Source: Ziziphus jujuba
Lineage: Eukaryota; Streptophyta; Magnoliopsida; Rosales; Rhamnaceae
DNA length: 64,000 nucleotides
Assembly (NCBI RefSeq): GCF_031755915.1
Contig: NC_083390.1
Location: forward strand, 24,113,001-24,177,000
Reading direction: 5' to 3'
Shown here: positions 23,480 through 37,064 of the stretch, in pieces
How positions within the stretch are numbered: the first letter of the stretch is position 1
Layout: every line of letters begins with the position of its first letter
Program-made: the position numbers and the translations under genes
Notes under the pieces: generated by a model
Databases searched by the model: none
What the model saw: the letters and a program-made list of their open reading frames with translations, nothing else
What the model was told of the DNA's origin: nothing

Positions 23480-23635
23480 GGGAAATCAGATGAGGATTTT
23501 CATGATTATGAAGAGAATGTTAAATCATTTGCATTCAGTGTTTGGCTCCTGATGGGCCACCAACTCAATGTTGATTGTGGAAGCTCAGATTTCTTCCGCA
23601 TATCAGAACTAGTTGTTGAAAGCACCAGATATAAT
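23480..23635 (-). pseudogene. Relic of dual-helicase gene exon 12
   Basis: On the minus strand it follows the 3' part of exon 12 of copy A (24760-24880): GTGTTTG..., GCCACCAACTCAATGTT, GGAAGCTCAGATTTCTTC and CATATCAGAACT are shared. It lies only about 220 bases beyond the stop of copy A and is followed by a poly(A) run of more than 25 bases. It shows indels and is not coding. Confidence 0.65.
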
Positions 23636-23655
23636 TTGTTTCTCAAAACATTCAT

Positions 23656-23689
<34 letters not shown>

Positions 23690-23855
23690 TTGAAACTGGT
23701 TGTGAAGATGCATACCAGAACTGGTTGTAATAAAATGACCACCAGATAATTTGTTTCTCAAAACACTATAAATTTCAAGTTTCCAGCATCACCTATTTGC
23801 ATATATACTAATTCTTCTATAGCATGCAATGCATCTTCAACCTACTGATATCTAT

Positions 23856-26800
23856 CTATACACAAGAGGCTATATCTTTCTTTCGACCCCTTCTGCTCTT
23901 CTTGGACTTGTTATTTTCGTTAGCCATGTTATCAGGGTTGGAGCTGCTACTTGGGGTTCCAGAAGCAGCATTAGCTTGAGCAGCCTCTAAGTCAACCTCA
24001 CAAGAATCTTCATTACTTTCAACCCAGCCAATATTTTTGGAACGTATTGGAACAAGGGGACCTGTTTGTGATGCCTTTTCAGTGAGTTTTTTGTTGCGAA
24101 GGATGAAAAGCTGATTCAAGATAGGCTCCATTGTTGGCCTTCTTAATTGCAGCCTATTGGAAAGTTCTTTAACTCTAGAAATTTGTTCTCTTTGTCCCCC
24201 CATGCTGATGAAAGAAAAGGGAAACACAGTAAAGAAGAAGTAGAAGAAGAAGAAGATTAGGAATATTTAGTACGATATTCAACCAAAAACTAGAACAAGC
24301 AAAATGAAAGACAACATGTTTTCCCTTTGGCCTGAACAAAGGTGAAAATAATGTAAAAAGAAGAAACAACAGTTTCATGCTTAACAAACCTCAAATCCAA
24401 TGCATCAGAAAGTTGCTTCAATTCATATGTCATAGTGACCACTTCCTGGAACAAGATTTTATCTTCTGAATCATTAGTCTTCCAAAAGCTTCCAGTCAAT
24501 CCATCAATTAATAGCCGAATGTATTTCTCTATATCTGCCTGAAAATGGTGTTGCAAAATGAGGAAAAACCATTGCAATTCAATTTTTTTTTAGGTTAAAC
24601 ATTTTGCAGGAAAACAAATAATATCATAAATTTACCTTGATTGTTTGAACATTTGACAAGAAACTCCTCTGGTCTCCTCCATTGTCCATTAGTTTGATTC
24701 TATCAAAAGTTTCCCAAACACAGGAACAATCATTTAGAAGGTTAACCTGGTTCTTGTATTGAGTGTTTGTCTGATGGCCTCCCAATTCAATGTTTGATTG
24801 TGTAAGCTCAGATTTCTTCTTCATATCAGAACTGGTTTTGGAAAGCACTCTCTCTGTGTTATTTGCTTCCATTGTCATCGAAGGTCCACTTTCACCCTCT
24901 GAAGTTTCAAGAATCCTTGGAAAAATTTTCCTCAATATGTTGTTCTTGCATTCAAAGATCTTCATATTCACACATATGGCAGCATCAGAATATGAAAGCT
25001 TGGGGAAATTTTCATTTAAATTAACAACTACTAAATTATTGCCAATCTTCTTAAAAGCCTCAGCAAGCACATTTATATGTCCATACACAGTGTTCTGTTT
25101 CCTTATAGTAAGAACACCATCACGAAATTCTAATGGAAGTTGATCAACAATGTAGCTTCTCTTGAGCAAATCAAAAAGTAAATCTTGACACATACCAAAA
25201 TTCACATAAATCAAACAAACGATTGCAACCAATCTAGACACAATGAGTGAGTAGTTGTCCTTGAAACCACTAGATTTTCTGATCCATCCCATCATATATC
25301 GTTTACTGCATAGGCATTGCTGAACTACATGGATCACAGATTGAAGGAGTTTTCCCAAAGGTACAGTAGCACCTAGATGGCCTATACAGATAGAGGATTT
25401 GGAATCTTCACCTTGTTGAATAAGCCATTCAACAAATGATGATTTTGTGGTTATAAAGGTACCTCGGAAGCAAGATGCCAAAACCAGAAGGTGTTCAACA
25501 AGGTACAAGAAACAGCCAGGTGATATGTAATCATATTCTTTACTCCAATCTGCTTCATATGTATGCAACAAAGCTTCGCTGAAACTGCAAATGAGAGGTA
25601 GTTGTTTTTGTTCTTCACTGATGTTCAGACATACATATTCAAAAAAGGTCGTCCATGGGGAATCACACTCCAACCTTTTTAATATTTTCCTACATAACTC
25701 ATTACCAAGCTTGCTGGAACCAAAAGAAATCATTGCCATGCTGCCAATTTGAGCATAAGACAATTTGTTGGTTGAGTTTATATAATCAACTACAACCTGT
25801 TCTAGCAAATTCTTGGAAATATCTGTTCCTCTAAGCAAAATCATGTTCTCTCTTAACGACTTCTTCCAATCTAGAGGAAATATGTAACCAAAAAATTGTT
25901 GAGTTGACAGCTTAATGAATTTCTGAAGGTTATCAGCATCTTGATCTCTTCTTTCAAGAAATTTGGACTCCAGAAGAAATTTTGCAACCCCATAGATATG
26001 GGTTAGAGTCCTGCTTTTACAGAATAGTAAATCAGAATTCTTAATTGGGAAGTCATGAATTGCTTTAAGCTTTTCCAAAACTTTAATTCCAACAGAAAGT
26101 AACTCTGAACTCCAATAGCTCTGAGCTGCAGAAGAAAACTGATGAACATCAATGAAAACCAACTCCCCATTATTCTTAAGCTGTCTTTTGTCAACATCTC
26201 TCACCCAATCAGCATCGGAATGGAGCAGAACATAGCGGGTCAGATCATTAATCTGCCTCCGAACGCCTAAGAAGTTCATGCAAAATTCTCCATAACTTTG
26301 ATGTTCATTAACATCTTGCGACACAAGATATTCAAATATTTTGACAATCTTATCCTTCCAAAAGTTCCAGTAGTAAACCATTGATTCAAGAGAGACTTGG
26401 TCCTTAGAAATCACATTTTCTGAATGCTCAGCAAGATCAAGCACCAATTCTTCTTCAAGGATATACTTTGGGATACTCCTAGAAAGATGACCATCCAAAA
26501 TTCTTCGAGCAGATAGTATTTCCCCTTTGATGCTCTTAAGCATCTGACAAGCCTTCATTTGATTGTTTATTGTTAGCAAGTTTATCTGCCCATTTGATAT
26601 AATATCAGCCTCTATGCAAACCAACTCATAAAAGTTGTCACCATCTTTCTTTGCAAATGACTGCGCTTTTTCTAAGACCACCTTTTTATGTTTAAACGGC
26701 TTTAAGGGCCAGCCTTTGCTACCAGGGGACCAAAGGGATTTGGCAAGCACATACAAAAGAACAAGTGTTGCTGCTTCTTTGAAATACCCTGCCTTTCCAA

Positions 26801-29800
26801 GCAGTTCTACCTCAAGTAATATATCTCCTTTCAGTTTTGCAGTATCTGCAGCTTCCATAAAATTTCCTGATTCTTCTTCCAACAACACAAGTTCATCAAA
26901 GCAACCTTTTGACCTCAAAAAGTCACGAATTAAATCCATTGAACGAAAAGCTTTAACAGATATCATCATCGCCCCGATATCTTTAACCTCATAATAATGT
27001 GAAGCACAGCTCTCCAAATACTTTTGTTCATTTTCATCAATTTCTTGTCCTCTCTTTGATGTACTACAGTTGTTTGTTGCACTTTGCTTCCAGCATTGAA
27101 TGAAATCCAAGCCCAGATCAAATAGTTTTCCTTTAATGCAAACAGTCAAACACTCTGAGAAAAAATTGCCCCTAGCATACACTTCTGCAGCAAGCTCATA
27201 GCATTCTGAAAGATAAAAGCATTCCCCAGCTCTTTCCAGCTCTGACTCGCCACATTTCTCCAATAATATCCTACCTGAAACAATAAGAAGTTATAACAAT
27301 TTCAATTTAAAAAAAAAAAAAAAAATTAATCAATCTCAAACTAGTAGAAAACTTGAATTCAAGCCTTAAAAATTATACCTCAATGTTGTTATGGTACAGT
27401 CAACATCCGTTTTAAAGTCATACCTGCTCTTTCATATTCTTTTGCCTGAGCAAAACATCTGGCAGCAGAATCTGCCTTGCCTATAGTATCATATATTTCA
27501 GCAGCTTCCCTGAGGAAGGAATTAGCTACTTCAGGATTTGAGATGCACATATGGTTAGCCATAGCTTCAAGGCCTGCAGCTTTAGATCTTCTTTCCCAGT
27601 AAGTGTCACCAGCTCGTTTGAAGCACATTGTGGCCATGTCATAGTTGTGCTTAGAATATAGCTGTGAGAAAGCAAAGTCCAAAATTTTTACCAGATTGAA
27701 AATTTTGGCATCACCAAAATCAAATAATGCTTCAAAATACACTCCCAGAAACAGCACAATAGCTGGGAATGTTGAACAATCACCATTCACCAACTTACAT
27801 ACTGGTTTAAAATATAAGCATTCAACGACATAAGCAGCAACATTAACAACAGAAAATATTAGCATTCTTATTAGTTTACAATCTTCATCAACACCTTAAC
27901 CGTTCCTGAGAGATAAAAGTAATAAGACATACCTTGATGCCCTGCAATCTCCACTCCTCCAGACTACTAGCTACTTGCATTGTCTGCGCAAGAGAATCAT
28001 CCAGTTGCCTAACTTCTACAAGACATTTCTTCTTCCAGTAGTCAAACATTGGTTTGGAGAGTTCTGTATTCTCACAAATCCACAACCTCTGCCTTGTACA
28101 TTTAACAGCGACATATAATTGCTTCAGTTCGGAGCACAAGATATTGTGTTTAGGCTCACTGAAATGTGGAAAACTAGGTGACATGGAATCAAGCAAATCT
28201 TGTTCATTCATATATTCATATATCACCCTCCACTTATCTTTAAGAGGCGACGAGCCAAAGAAGTTGTATAACACTACATCCTACAAAAGGGTGTATAACT
28301 GTTATGAATGAACAAAACAATTAAAAATGATCACAAAAATAGCTAACTATACCAGCTATAATTAAGGCCTATAACATAAGAAAGTACCAACCGGATATTG
28401 AAATTAGCAGATTGCAAATCCAACCATATTAAATTTTGCATTCACCTGAAACTCAAGGCCTTTGCACTCAAGTATGGTTAGAACAAGAGCTTGCTTCCCA
28501 ACATAACTGAAAATTTCCTCACGCGCGTTGTCATCTCTTACCAGTATCACCTGCTCAGCACCAAAAGCAACCATTTTTCCACTCGCATTTTTAGCATTGC
28601 TGAAGATTTTTGTGATTGCATTTTCATTTTTCCCACATTCAAGTAAAACCGGAGCTTCCCCATAGATGAGACTAGTTTCAAGTTCTAAAATATCAATACA
28701 ACGAGGAAAGAAACGATAAATAAGTTCAATAATGCTCTGTGATAACTTCAGTATGCCTTCATGGGTACAGAAATTCTGAGTTAACTCTAAAATCTCTGAG
28801 ATTTGTCCATTCTCATTTCTTTCATTAAGTGCATTATTTCTTGATTCCGAAAGAACCTTGTTATAAAAAATGTTCCTTACATCTTGGAATCTGAAATCAA
28901 AACCCCTTGTAATTGTTTGTGCCGTATCACCAGAAAAAATAAAACCCTCTTCAACATTACTGCAGACATGCTTGAACAAAGCAAGTTGACTTATTGTTAG
29001 ATCTTGGACCTCATCAATATATACAAAATCCATTTCATCACCCTCATATCTTTCATGTCTGAGTCGAGAATGGAGATCAATTACAAAATCTGCAACATCA
29101 TATTCACCATTTTCCATCTTCATTTTCTCATAACTCTGAAATATATCATATATTATACCTCTCTTTTGCTTACTTAAACTTGAGGCACGTCCCTCTGACT
29201 GTAGAACATAGTCCTCACGATTGAGCTTGCCATCAACTGCTTCCATAGCTTGCAAGCTGCCTTTGATATATGAAATGATCTCAGCAAAGACTCTGGAAGG
29301 ATCAAGATTCTTCGTTAACTGGGAATCAAAATGGGGCCAATATGATGTACTGAACCTCTCATAGTTGACTTCCTTTGTCCGTAGAATGGTCTGCAGCATA
29401 ACTGATCTTGAACTTCGTTTCTGACAATTAGAAAGTTCTGGTACGCTGAGGAATCTTGCAAAGTATGAGTTACTCAATGTTCCATCAAGCATCATCAAAA
29501 ACTTATGGAATGTTATAACAAGAGGGTAAGATTTGGATGGAATGTTGACAAAAGAGTCTGGTATGTTCTTGAATTGTATTTCTTCATCGTCAACACAGTC
29601 CATAAAAGTTGAACTGCTTTCATCTGAAGAGCTTCCACCACATGAAACACTATAAAAGTACAAGGTAAGTGTAGTTAGAGTAGAACAGTTTTATGTCTGA
29701 TCCTACATATGCAAGCGATACCGACTAAATTTCAATCAAATTAAATTAGTAAATAATTATAAATCATTATGTTATCTAGTAAGTTTGGAGAATGATGCTA

Positions 29801-32800
29801 GAAAAATTACATGACACTTCAACCTTAAATTAAGTTCTATATAGACTACTATTTTCTTGCATATTCAACACACCTTTTCAAGTGAGAAACATGTTGCTTC
29901 ACAGCAAAACATAATTCAGGACTCATTGTCACAAAGAGCTGGTGCAAAACAGTTCTCTTAATCTCCACTGAGTTTTCCTTGACCTTGCTATTGACACTGT
30001 AGGATTCTTCCAGAGCCATATGATGCAATTTTTCTTTTTGAAATAACTTCATGGTTAATACAGTGGTTTTCCCTGTACCTGACCGACCAAGTATAAAGCT
30101 ACTTCTATTATAAAGGATGATTTTTGTTTCTTGATCTGTCAGTTCAGAAGGGAGATCTAATTCGCTTCCATCACGGTCAGAGAGTAGGTGGTCAACTACA
30201 CCTGATGATAAGGAGTAGAATTTCATGAGCAACAGACTCTCACTTACCACTGAATTCTCAACGTAACTTCTACTATCAGAAACAGCACCAACTAGATGAC
30301 TCTCAGTTGCATTGATGCTAAGATCTTTAAACAGGGCAATATCCAAAGAGGGTGGTGACCAACTTTTTGGTGCTTCCAAATTGCTGGGAGCAAACCAAGC
30401 TTAAATTAGATTACGAACTTAATAGAAAAGCAATAAAGAATATGAAATTCTTTTGAGTTATCCAAATAAGGCAGCCTTTCTAAGTATAATTTAACACGGA
30501 ATTGGTAATAATAGAATGAAAAGTAATGTACCATTGAAGAGATTTTTCATTGCAGAAATTGATAAAATCATCTGAATATTTACAAAAAACACTTTCAAGC
30601 TGTTTTATTAGCATTGAAATATCCTCCGGAGCCAATAAGTCCCAGATCCTCAAAACTTGTTTGCAACTCGAATCGTTAACATTGTCGGTTGTACTAACAA
30701 CATAGAGACCTTCAACCTGAAATTGATTCACAATATGCATAGAGCTTAAACAAACTGACTTTACATTTCGCTTCTTTGGTCTCCAACCAGTAGAAAGCTT
30801 GAGTAGGAAGTTTATAACTGATTTCTTTATCTGCAATGTTGTCAGTTTCTTGAATGACTTGAGAAAATTATCACTGAAAAGAACCTAAAACACAAAATTG
30901 AAAGGGAGGGGAAAAATTATTAATTATTCATCAACCAGTAAACCATTTGTAAGTAAAAACACCAATCCAAAGAAGAGATAAGTAAAGTACAAAGCTGTAC
31001 CTTCCATTTAGGACTCTTGAATATATCACCATTAAGCAAATCATCAAACTGATCACTCTCTTTCTTAACCTCTAATATAGCTTTGGCCAAATCTTTGTCA
31101 TCATCAGCATTAAAGAAACATTTTCGATTCTTGGCATCGAAAACTAAATCCATCCAAACGGATTGACTATCAACTAAGGCTCTTTCATTACCCAAAATCC
31201 ATAGACAATGCCTACAGGAGCCATCAAAGAGTCAGCGGATAAACTAACCATACCTTAGTTTAAACTAATGGTAAACAAAAAGTTTGACAAATTTTAGATT
31301 ATGCTGTACCTAGCCCTTGTTAAAGCAACATTCATTCTCTGAGGTTTGGAAATGAAATCTAGTGATTGGTTTGTAGTTGATCGAACAGTGGATATTATTA
31401 TTATGTCCTCCTCTCCTCCCTGGAATCCATCAACTGTCTTCACCTTCACTTGAAACCCATCCATGCTAGCATACTTCTTCCCAAGTTTATTATCCAGAAT
31501 TGCAATTTGAGCAGCATATGGTGAGACTACACCAATACTGAGTTTATGTTTCAAATGCTTCCACGCTGAAACGGAGCAAGGAAAAACAAGACAAGAAAAG
31601 AATTAGAAATCAGAACTATGACTTTGGAAAAAGATGAGATTCCAGCTTGACATACCTTTATGGAGATTCTGCAGTATTTTCAGAACAATGGCTACTTCAA
31701 CCATATTTTTTCGACTATGTCCATCATCATCCTTCTCCTCTCTTCCATGAGATACATTTATAAAAGAATAAGTACTATACATTGACCCCAACAGACGGTG
31801 CCTTTCATGGCTTTTCCCTCTAACAATAGGTGCATCTATGATTTGGTTTTGATAGAATTTTAAATTTGGGAACAAACTTATCGATGGATGCATTCTATAT
31901 TGAATATTCAGCAGACGCTTTGCATGACCCTGTGAGCTCAACCTCTCAAACAAACTTCGTCCAAAACCAGCTTCATCAGAAATCTGTAAAAGAAAACATA
32001 GTTGATATTCCATTTGTTATCAACAAAACTAGACTGAGTAAAAATTTACAACAGACAAAGCAAATAACAAGTAAACAAATGAGTAGATAACATCTGCATA
32101 CTTTGCTGTTAATTGTTGCTGGTAACTGATATTCATCACCAACAAGAATAGCATGCTTTACACCACGAAGTTGTAACGGTATGATTGACTCACACTCTTT
32201 CAACTGTGCTGCTTCATCAATAACCAAAACTGTCAGAGGTTCCATTGCTACTCTATGCAGCTTGTAAGAACTAGAGGCTGTGCAAAATATTAATGAAGCT
32301 CTTTTGAAACAGAATTCTTTCATTGCTTCTTGGCTCCTGAAATTTGGGAGGGTAAGTCCACTAAGGGAACACTGAAGAGTTCTTAAAACTGAAAGGCATT
32401 CACTTCTTCTGATGCAGAGAAGAGATTGATCTTCTTCAAATGACTTGGGGAAATTTTCAACTACATGATCTGGAAGAGAAAAACACTCTTCCAGTGCTTT
32501 AGAATCCATATTGTTCTTAGACAGCATTGTTTGAAAAGAGTCAAGTAAGCCAATAAGAGATACCATGTTTTGGAAACATTGTTCTGAAATGTAATTTTTG
32601 GCCATATGAGTACAGAATGTGGAAATGCAGCGCCTAAGATGTAATGCTGTAGAAACAAATCTCTCTTTTACAAATTCAAGAAATGATTTGACTTCCCTGT
32701 TTCCAGTTTTTGTTTTACTTTTACTTTTTTTTCCCTTCGCTTTGATTTCACACTCAGTGCTCTGTGCTTTCTCTTTAATCATCTCATTTTCCAAGAAAAT

Positions 32801-34438
32801 GTGGTATTGAGAAACACAATCTTCGAACAAATTTATCATCGAACCAAAGCAATGCTTCCAACCAGTAGAGTGTGATCCTAAGCATTCTGAGATCTTTTGA
32901 ACACGATAATCCAAATATATATCTTTAGAATCAGAACCAACTTTGAGCCTCTCCTTATTTCCAAACAGAAGAATATCTCCCAGTGAACAAAACAAAGCAT
33001 TAGGATCTGCATCACATACCATCTTCACAACACGGGAAGCCACTTCAGTTATTGCAACATTTGTTGGAGCACAAATGATAGTTCTACAGTTCATTCCCAA
33101 GAGTGTACAAAGAAGAGTACTAATGGTTTTTGTTTTCCCCGTCCCTGGAGGACCCCATATAAGTTCCAAAGCAGACTCAGACTTAGACTCCTGCTTAGAG
33201 TGTATCTTACCGAGACACGAAAGAACAGCTTCAGCTTGTGACTCATTCAATTCAGAGTTTATCTTCCTAACCAACATCTCATCCAACAAGCCATGACTCT
33301 TTCCAAACCTGTAATCCAATTTCTTTTTAACCTGTTATTAAAGAACAAGTTTTTCAGTCAAACATTAATGATTCCAGTAATGTATGTATGTATATAATTG
33401 TCAAATTTTCTATCTAAATTATAACATATCTTACCTTTGGATCAATGCAAAGAACTTCCTTAACAACTTTCAGATTTCTAGACATATGCAATCCTTTCCA
33501 TATTCTTCTGTTTGATATTAAGTTTCCCAAGAAAATGACAAATAGAGATGGCCGCATCTTGTGATAAATTTCAAGCTCTTTCGATGCCTTGACTTTGAAA
33601 ATGTTAGAACTAAAACCATCCTTTTTGTCATCCTCTGTGATGCTATCGACCGATAGAAATTCCCAAGACCTCCCTGCACTTTGTAATTCAGAAACAGTTT
33701 CTGGTTTACCATCTGTCAAAATGAGAAAATCTCCAGGTAAAACTTTGTAAGGCTCTTTGCCACTGTTGAACACTCTGTTCTTCCAGCAATCAACCTTTAC
33801 TTCATATGCTTTTGTTCCATATGGCTTTGACTCTTCAAAACCAATTACTTCAGCAAAAGGTGCTCTATGTATGATATTCAAACTCGAATGCAATTCTGCT
33901 CGAGTTTCTTCCAACAAAGGGCAGACATATGAGCCTAAATAGTGCTCAACTGATTTAAAGGATTCAGGAATTCTTTCCACCTAGAAAAGATGAAGATTCG
34001 GTTCATCAATCAAAAACTTCTAGCCGGTAACTAGTAATGGTGTTGCAGATTGAGCCAGCAAAAATGTGTAAATAATAGAGATAAAAAAATTTTGTTGGAT
34101 AGGGCATAATTTTATGCTCTAACATGATTGGTATTGTCAATATGATTAAATATCAGGGAAGTTTAGTCCATGGATCATCAAAATCATTGTTTTATAATGC
34201 TTGTTTCGTTAGTACAAACAAAACAAAATGGGTTGAAGGGGTTATATGAATTGATGATGAACATTATTGCAGTGTCAAAGAAATTTGCGATGCCAACCAA
34301 CCGATAGAATAAACATACATTTTGTAAACTAAGTGATCGATTGCTTAGTAACAATTAATTATAAACTTTATAACATCTATGCACATGTTTATGCCAGTTT
34401 ACATAAAATTGTTTGCCTATTTAATTAAGATAAAATAC

Positions 34439-34469
<31 letters not shown>

Positions 34470-34717
34470 TACATGTAACAGCCCAGTAAAGATGAAATAA
34501 TGAAATGGGAAGCACTGAACGAAAAAGCTCAATATGAATCAGAGTCATGCTTAGAAAGGAAAACCATGCTTACTTGAATTAACCAAATTATAATCATCTA
34601 AACTCCTTTTTACTCTGTGTTAAACACCAAAACTAGATGTCAATTTTTTTTTTCCTGAAAAAAAAAAAAATAAAGAACAAATTTGTTCTTTGACATCATA
34701 CGTCTAAGAAACCCAAC

Positions 34718-34758
<41 letters not shown>

Positions 34759-34894
34759 GATAAAAAAATAAAAATAAAACCTGGTTCTGATAAAGATTGT
34801 CATTGAGAATGTCGTCCAGGGACCAAGAAAAAACAATCTTAGTGAAAGGATCAGTTCTTGCTTTCTTTTTCTTGTTTGAAACTCCACCTTCCAT
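23856..34894 (-). CDS. Copy A: SEN1-like/UvrD-like dual helicase with TPR region (TRANK1-like)
   Basis: Fourteen exons with GT-AG borders join in one frame: 34894-34781, 33980-33435, 33331-32102, 31983-31656, 31565-31310, 31211-31001, 30884-30532, 30383-29874, 29649-28446, 28280-27933, 27661-27424, 27274-24636, 24538-24390, 24204-23856. They total 8475 bases, about 2824 residues. The N-terminus ([18 protein letters not shown]) is typical of plant SEN1-like proteins. Motor 1: Walker A GPPGTGKT (about 280), DEAA (592), GDEYQLPA (618), QYRMHP (658), [10 protein letters not shown] (784), NVALTRAR (818). Motor 2 is UvrD-like: Walker A GRSGTGKT (1112), DEVQD (1395), SGDTAQTI (1422). Exons 11-12 encode TPR-like helices ([17 protein letters not shown]). 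The C-terminus is basic ([11 protein letters not shown]), probably nuclear. Family members are annotated 'TPR and ankyrin repeat-containing protein 1-like'; I see no ankyrin repeats. Known SEN1/UPF1 relatives act on RNA or RNA:DNA hybrids; the role of the two-motor plant proteins is not established to my knowledge. Motor 2 has lost Arg at motif IV (NFCTH) and motif VI (VKCTRQ). Confidence 0.85.
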
Positions 34895-35060
34895 TGCCTG
34901 TGTATCAAAGATTAAGCACTAACATTAACAAAATACTCAATTTCTTAGCAACATATTATGTATATGGTTTTTCTTAGCTAGAGAGAGAAAGGAAAGTGAG
35001 TTTCTTGTAAGGAAGGAAACATAAAAATGCTCCAGTAGTCTATATATCTACATATATGAC
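34895..35060 (-). promoter_or_regulatory. Probable core promoter and leader of copy A
   Basis: On the minus strand a TATA-like GATATATAGAC lies at about 35041-35051, some 150 bases before the ATG at 34894. A CT-rich stretch at about 34982-35000 may belong to the leader. The same region upstream of copy D (55000-55140) has lost part of the TATA-like sequence. Confidence 0.4.
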
Positions 35061-36585
35061 ATGCATTTGAAAGAAAGAATATATATATATATATATATAT
35101 TAAAGATTATTCACCAAAAAATAAATTATTCACCAAATAATAAATAATACGCATATATATATATATATATATATTAAAGATTAGCTCCCTTTAGTTTCTT
35201 GTACACCACAATATTGCTTTTTTATCCCCCAAAGAAGAAAATAGTAATGTACACTTTGTTTTTTACTCCCCGAATGGTGAACAGATTAATCCTTGAAAGA
35301 GAAAGGTTCCTACTTTCACTACTTTAATGAAATAATTTGGACAAAAGCTTTGTCCGTACTAAGCTTGACCTCTGGTCTTCCTTCTTTTTATTTATTTATT
35401 TATTTATTTATTTTTTCCTGTAATGACTTCACGTGGTCTCTATTAAGTTTATTAATGCTATATATAGAAATGAAGATTGCTTAATATTCAAGAGTTCCAT
35501 CACTTCCGGGAAGATTGCTTTAAGTGCCTTTTATCATTTTTTTTTTACATTAATTTAAATATATAATTTATATATTGTTGTTTAATAGAAATTAATAATT
35601 ATTTATTCAAAATAATATATATATATATATATATATATTTGATAAATGAAATATTATATGTTAGTGGTTGGCTATTCCACTAAAGCATATATTTGTTCTG
35701 CACCTTTTTTCCTTGGTGCTTCCTTATCGTCCCAGCAAAAAGAATATATATATTATAATAATCAAATCATGTTCTTAAAACACAATTAAGCTTCATTTAC
35801 ATACAATTTTATTTAATTGCATTTTCGCTTTGGAGTCAAGTTCGTTGAATAAACCAAAAAATTCCAATTGGACAGAATGTTAGCAAATAAAAAAGGTGAT
35901 TTAGGCAAAGAAGAACAATTAATACCAATAATATACATCAATGATACTTGTATGTTATGGAAATATGATTAGTGCGATTTGGACTTAGCCTTTTTATGAG
36001 CATGAGAAGGATATGATTTCAACCACCAATTATATTACAATTGCATGGCTCAGTGTGCGGTATGTATATATGTGTACATAGGTAAATGCTATAAGTAATT
36101 CCCTTAATCAGAAAATTTTTATCAGGATTATTCAGGGAACACATCACACCAATGTTGATGTGACGGTTTATACCAAATAGATGATATGATGTGTTCCCGG
36201 ACTACTCGGAAAAAATAAAAATAAAAAAATAAAAAAATATAAAAAAGAAAATAATTCCTACATGTTACTTATCTTGTGGTGGTGGTGCGGAGTTTAAAAA
36301 ATTGTTGGCAACTACATATATAGCATTGAAACAGCTTCAACTTTGTAACATACTATGAAATACTCCTTGTATATATTTAGTTTCAGATTACAGTTTGGAG
36401 GCTTAGTAAAGAACAAATTCAAAAGCTATCAGATTCCAGCATTAGCATAAGCCTCTCAAATATCTATACTTTGTTCCTCAAAACGCAGTATAATATTTTC
36501 AACATTTAACCATATTGCATATACAACAACTTTTCTTTTTAAGCATGCATCTTCATCCTTCCAAAATCCATATCTACACAAAAGG
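35061..36585. other. A-B spacer, duplicated at 60752-62319
   Basis: Upstream DNA of copy A and the 3' flank of copy B. Contains (TA)n tracts (35083-35100, 35155-35174, 35615-35638) and A/T-rich DNA. From about 35175 to 36580 it is nearly collinear with 60778-62315, for example the shared TAGCTCCCTTTA, GTTGGCTATTCCACTAAA/GTTGGCAATTCCACTAAA and GGGAACACATCACACCAATG. No gene of its own. Confidence 0.7.
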
Positions 36586-37026
36586 CTATTTTCTCTTTTC
36601 TCCACTTTTGGCCTTCTTTTTCTTTTTCTTCTTATTATTTTTCTTTCCTTTGTTATCAGTGTTGGAGCTGCTACTTGGGGTTCCAGAAGCAGCATTAACT
36701 TGAGCAGCCTCAGTGTCAACCTTGTGCGAATCTTCATTTCTATCATCCGCAACAGTATTTTTAACCTCATCAAACTTTTCACTAGAAGCAACAACTGTCT
36801 CCATCTGTGATTCCTTATCAGAGAGGTTTGCCTTGTTAAGGACAAAAAGCTGGTTCAAGATGGGCTCCATTTTTTGCCTCTTTGATTGCAGCCTATTGCG
36901 AAGTTCTTCAACTCTAGATATTTGATCATCACGTCCAACCTCACTGATGGGACAAAAAGGGAACAGAGTAAACAATAAGAAGAAAAAACAGGCTATTTAA
37001 TAAAATGTTCAATGAAAGACTTTATA

Positions 37027-37064
<38 letters not shown>

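Noticed and set aside
34722..34758. (GA)n as a promoter element of copy A
   Set aside because: It lies inside intron 1, after the start codon; a role in expression is possible but nothing in the sequence shows it.
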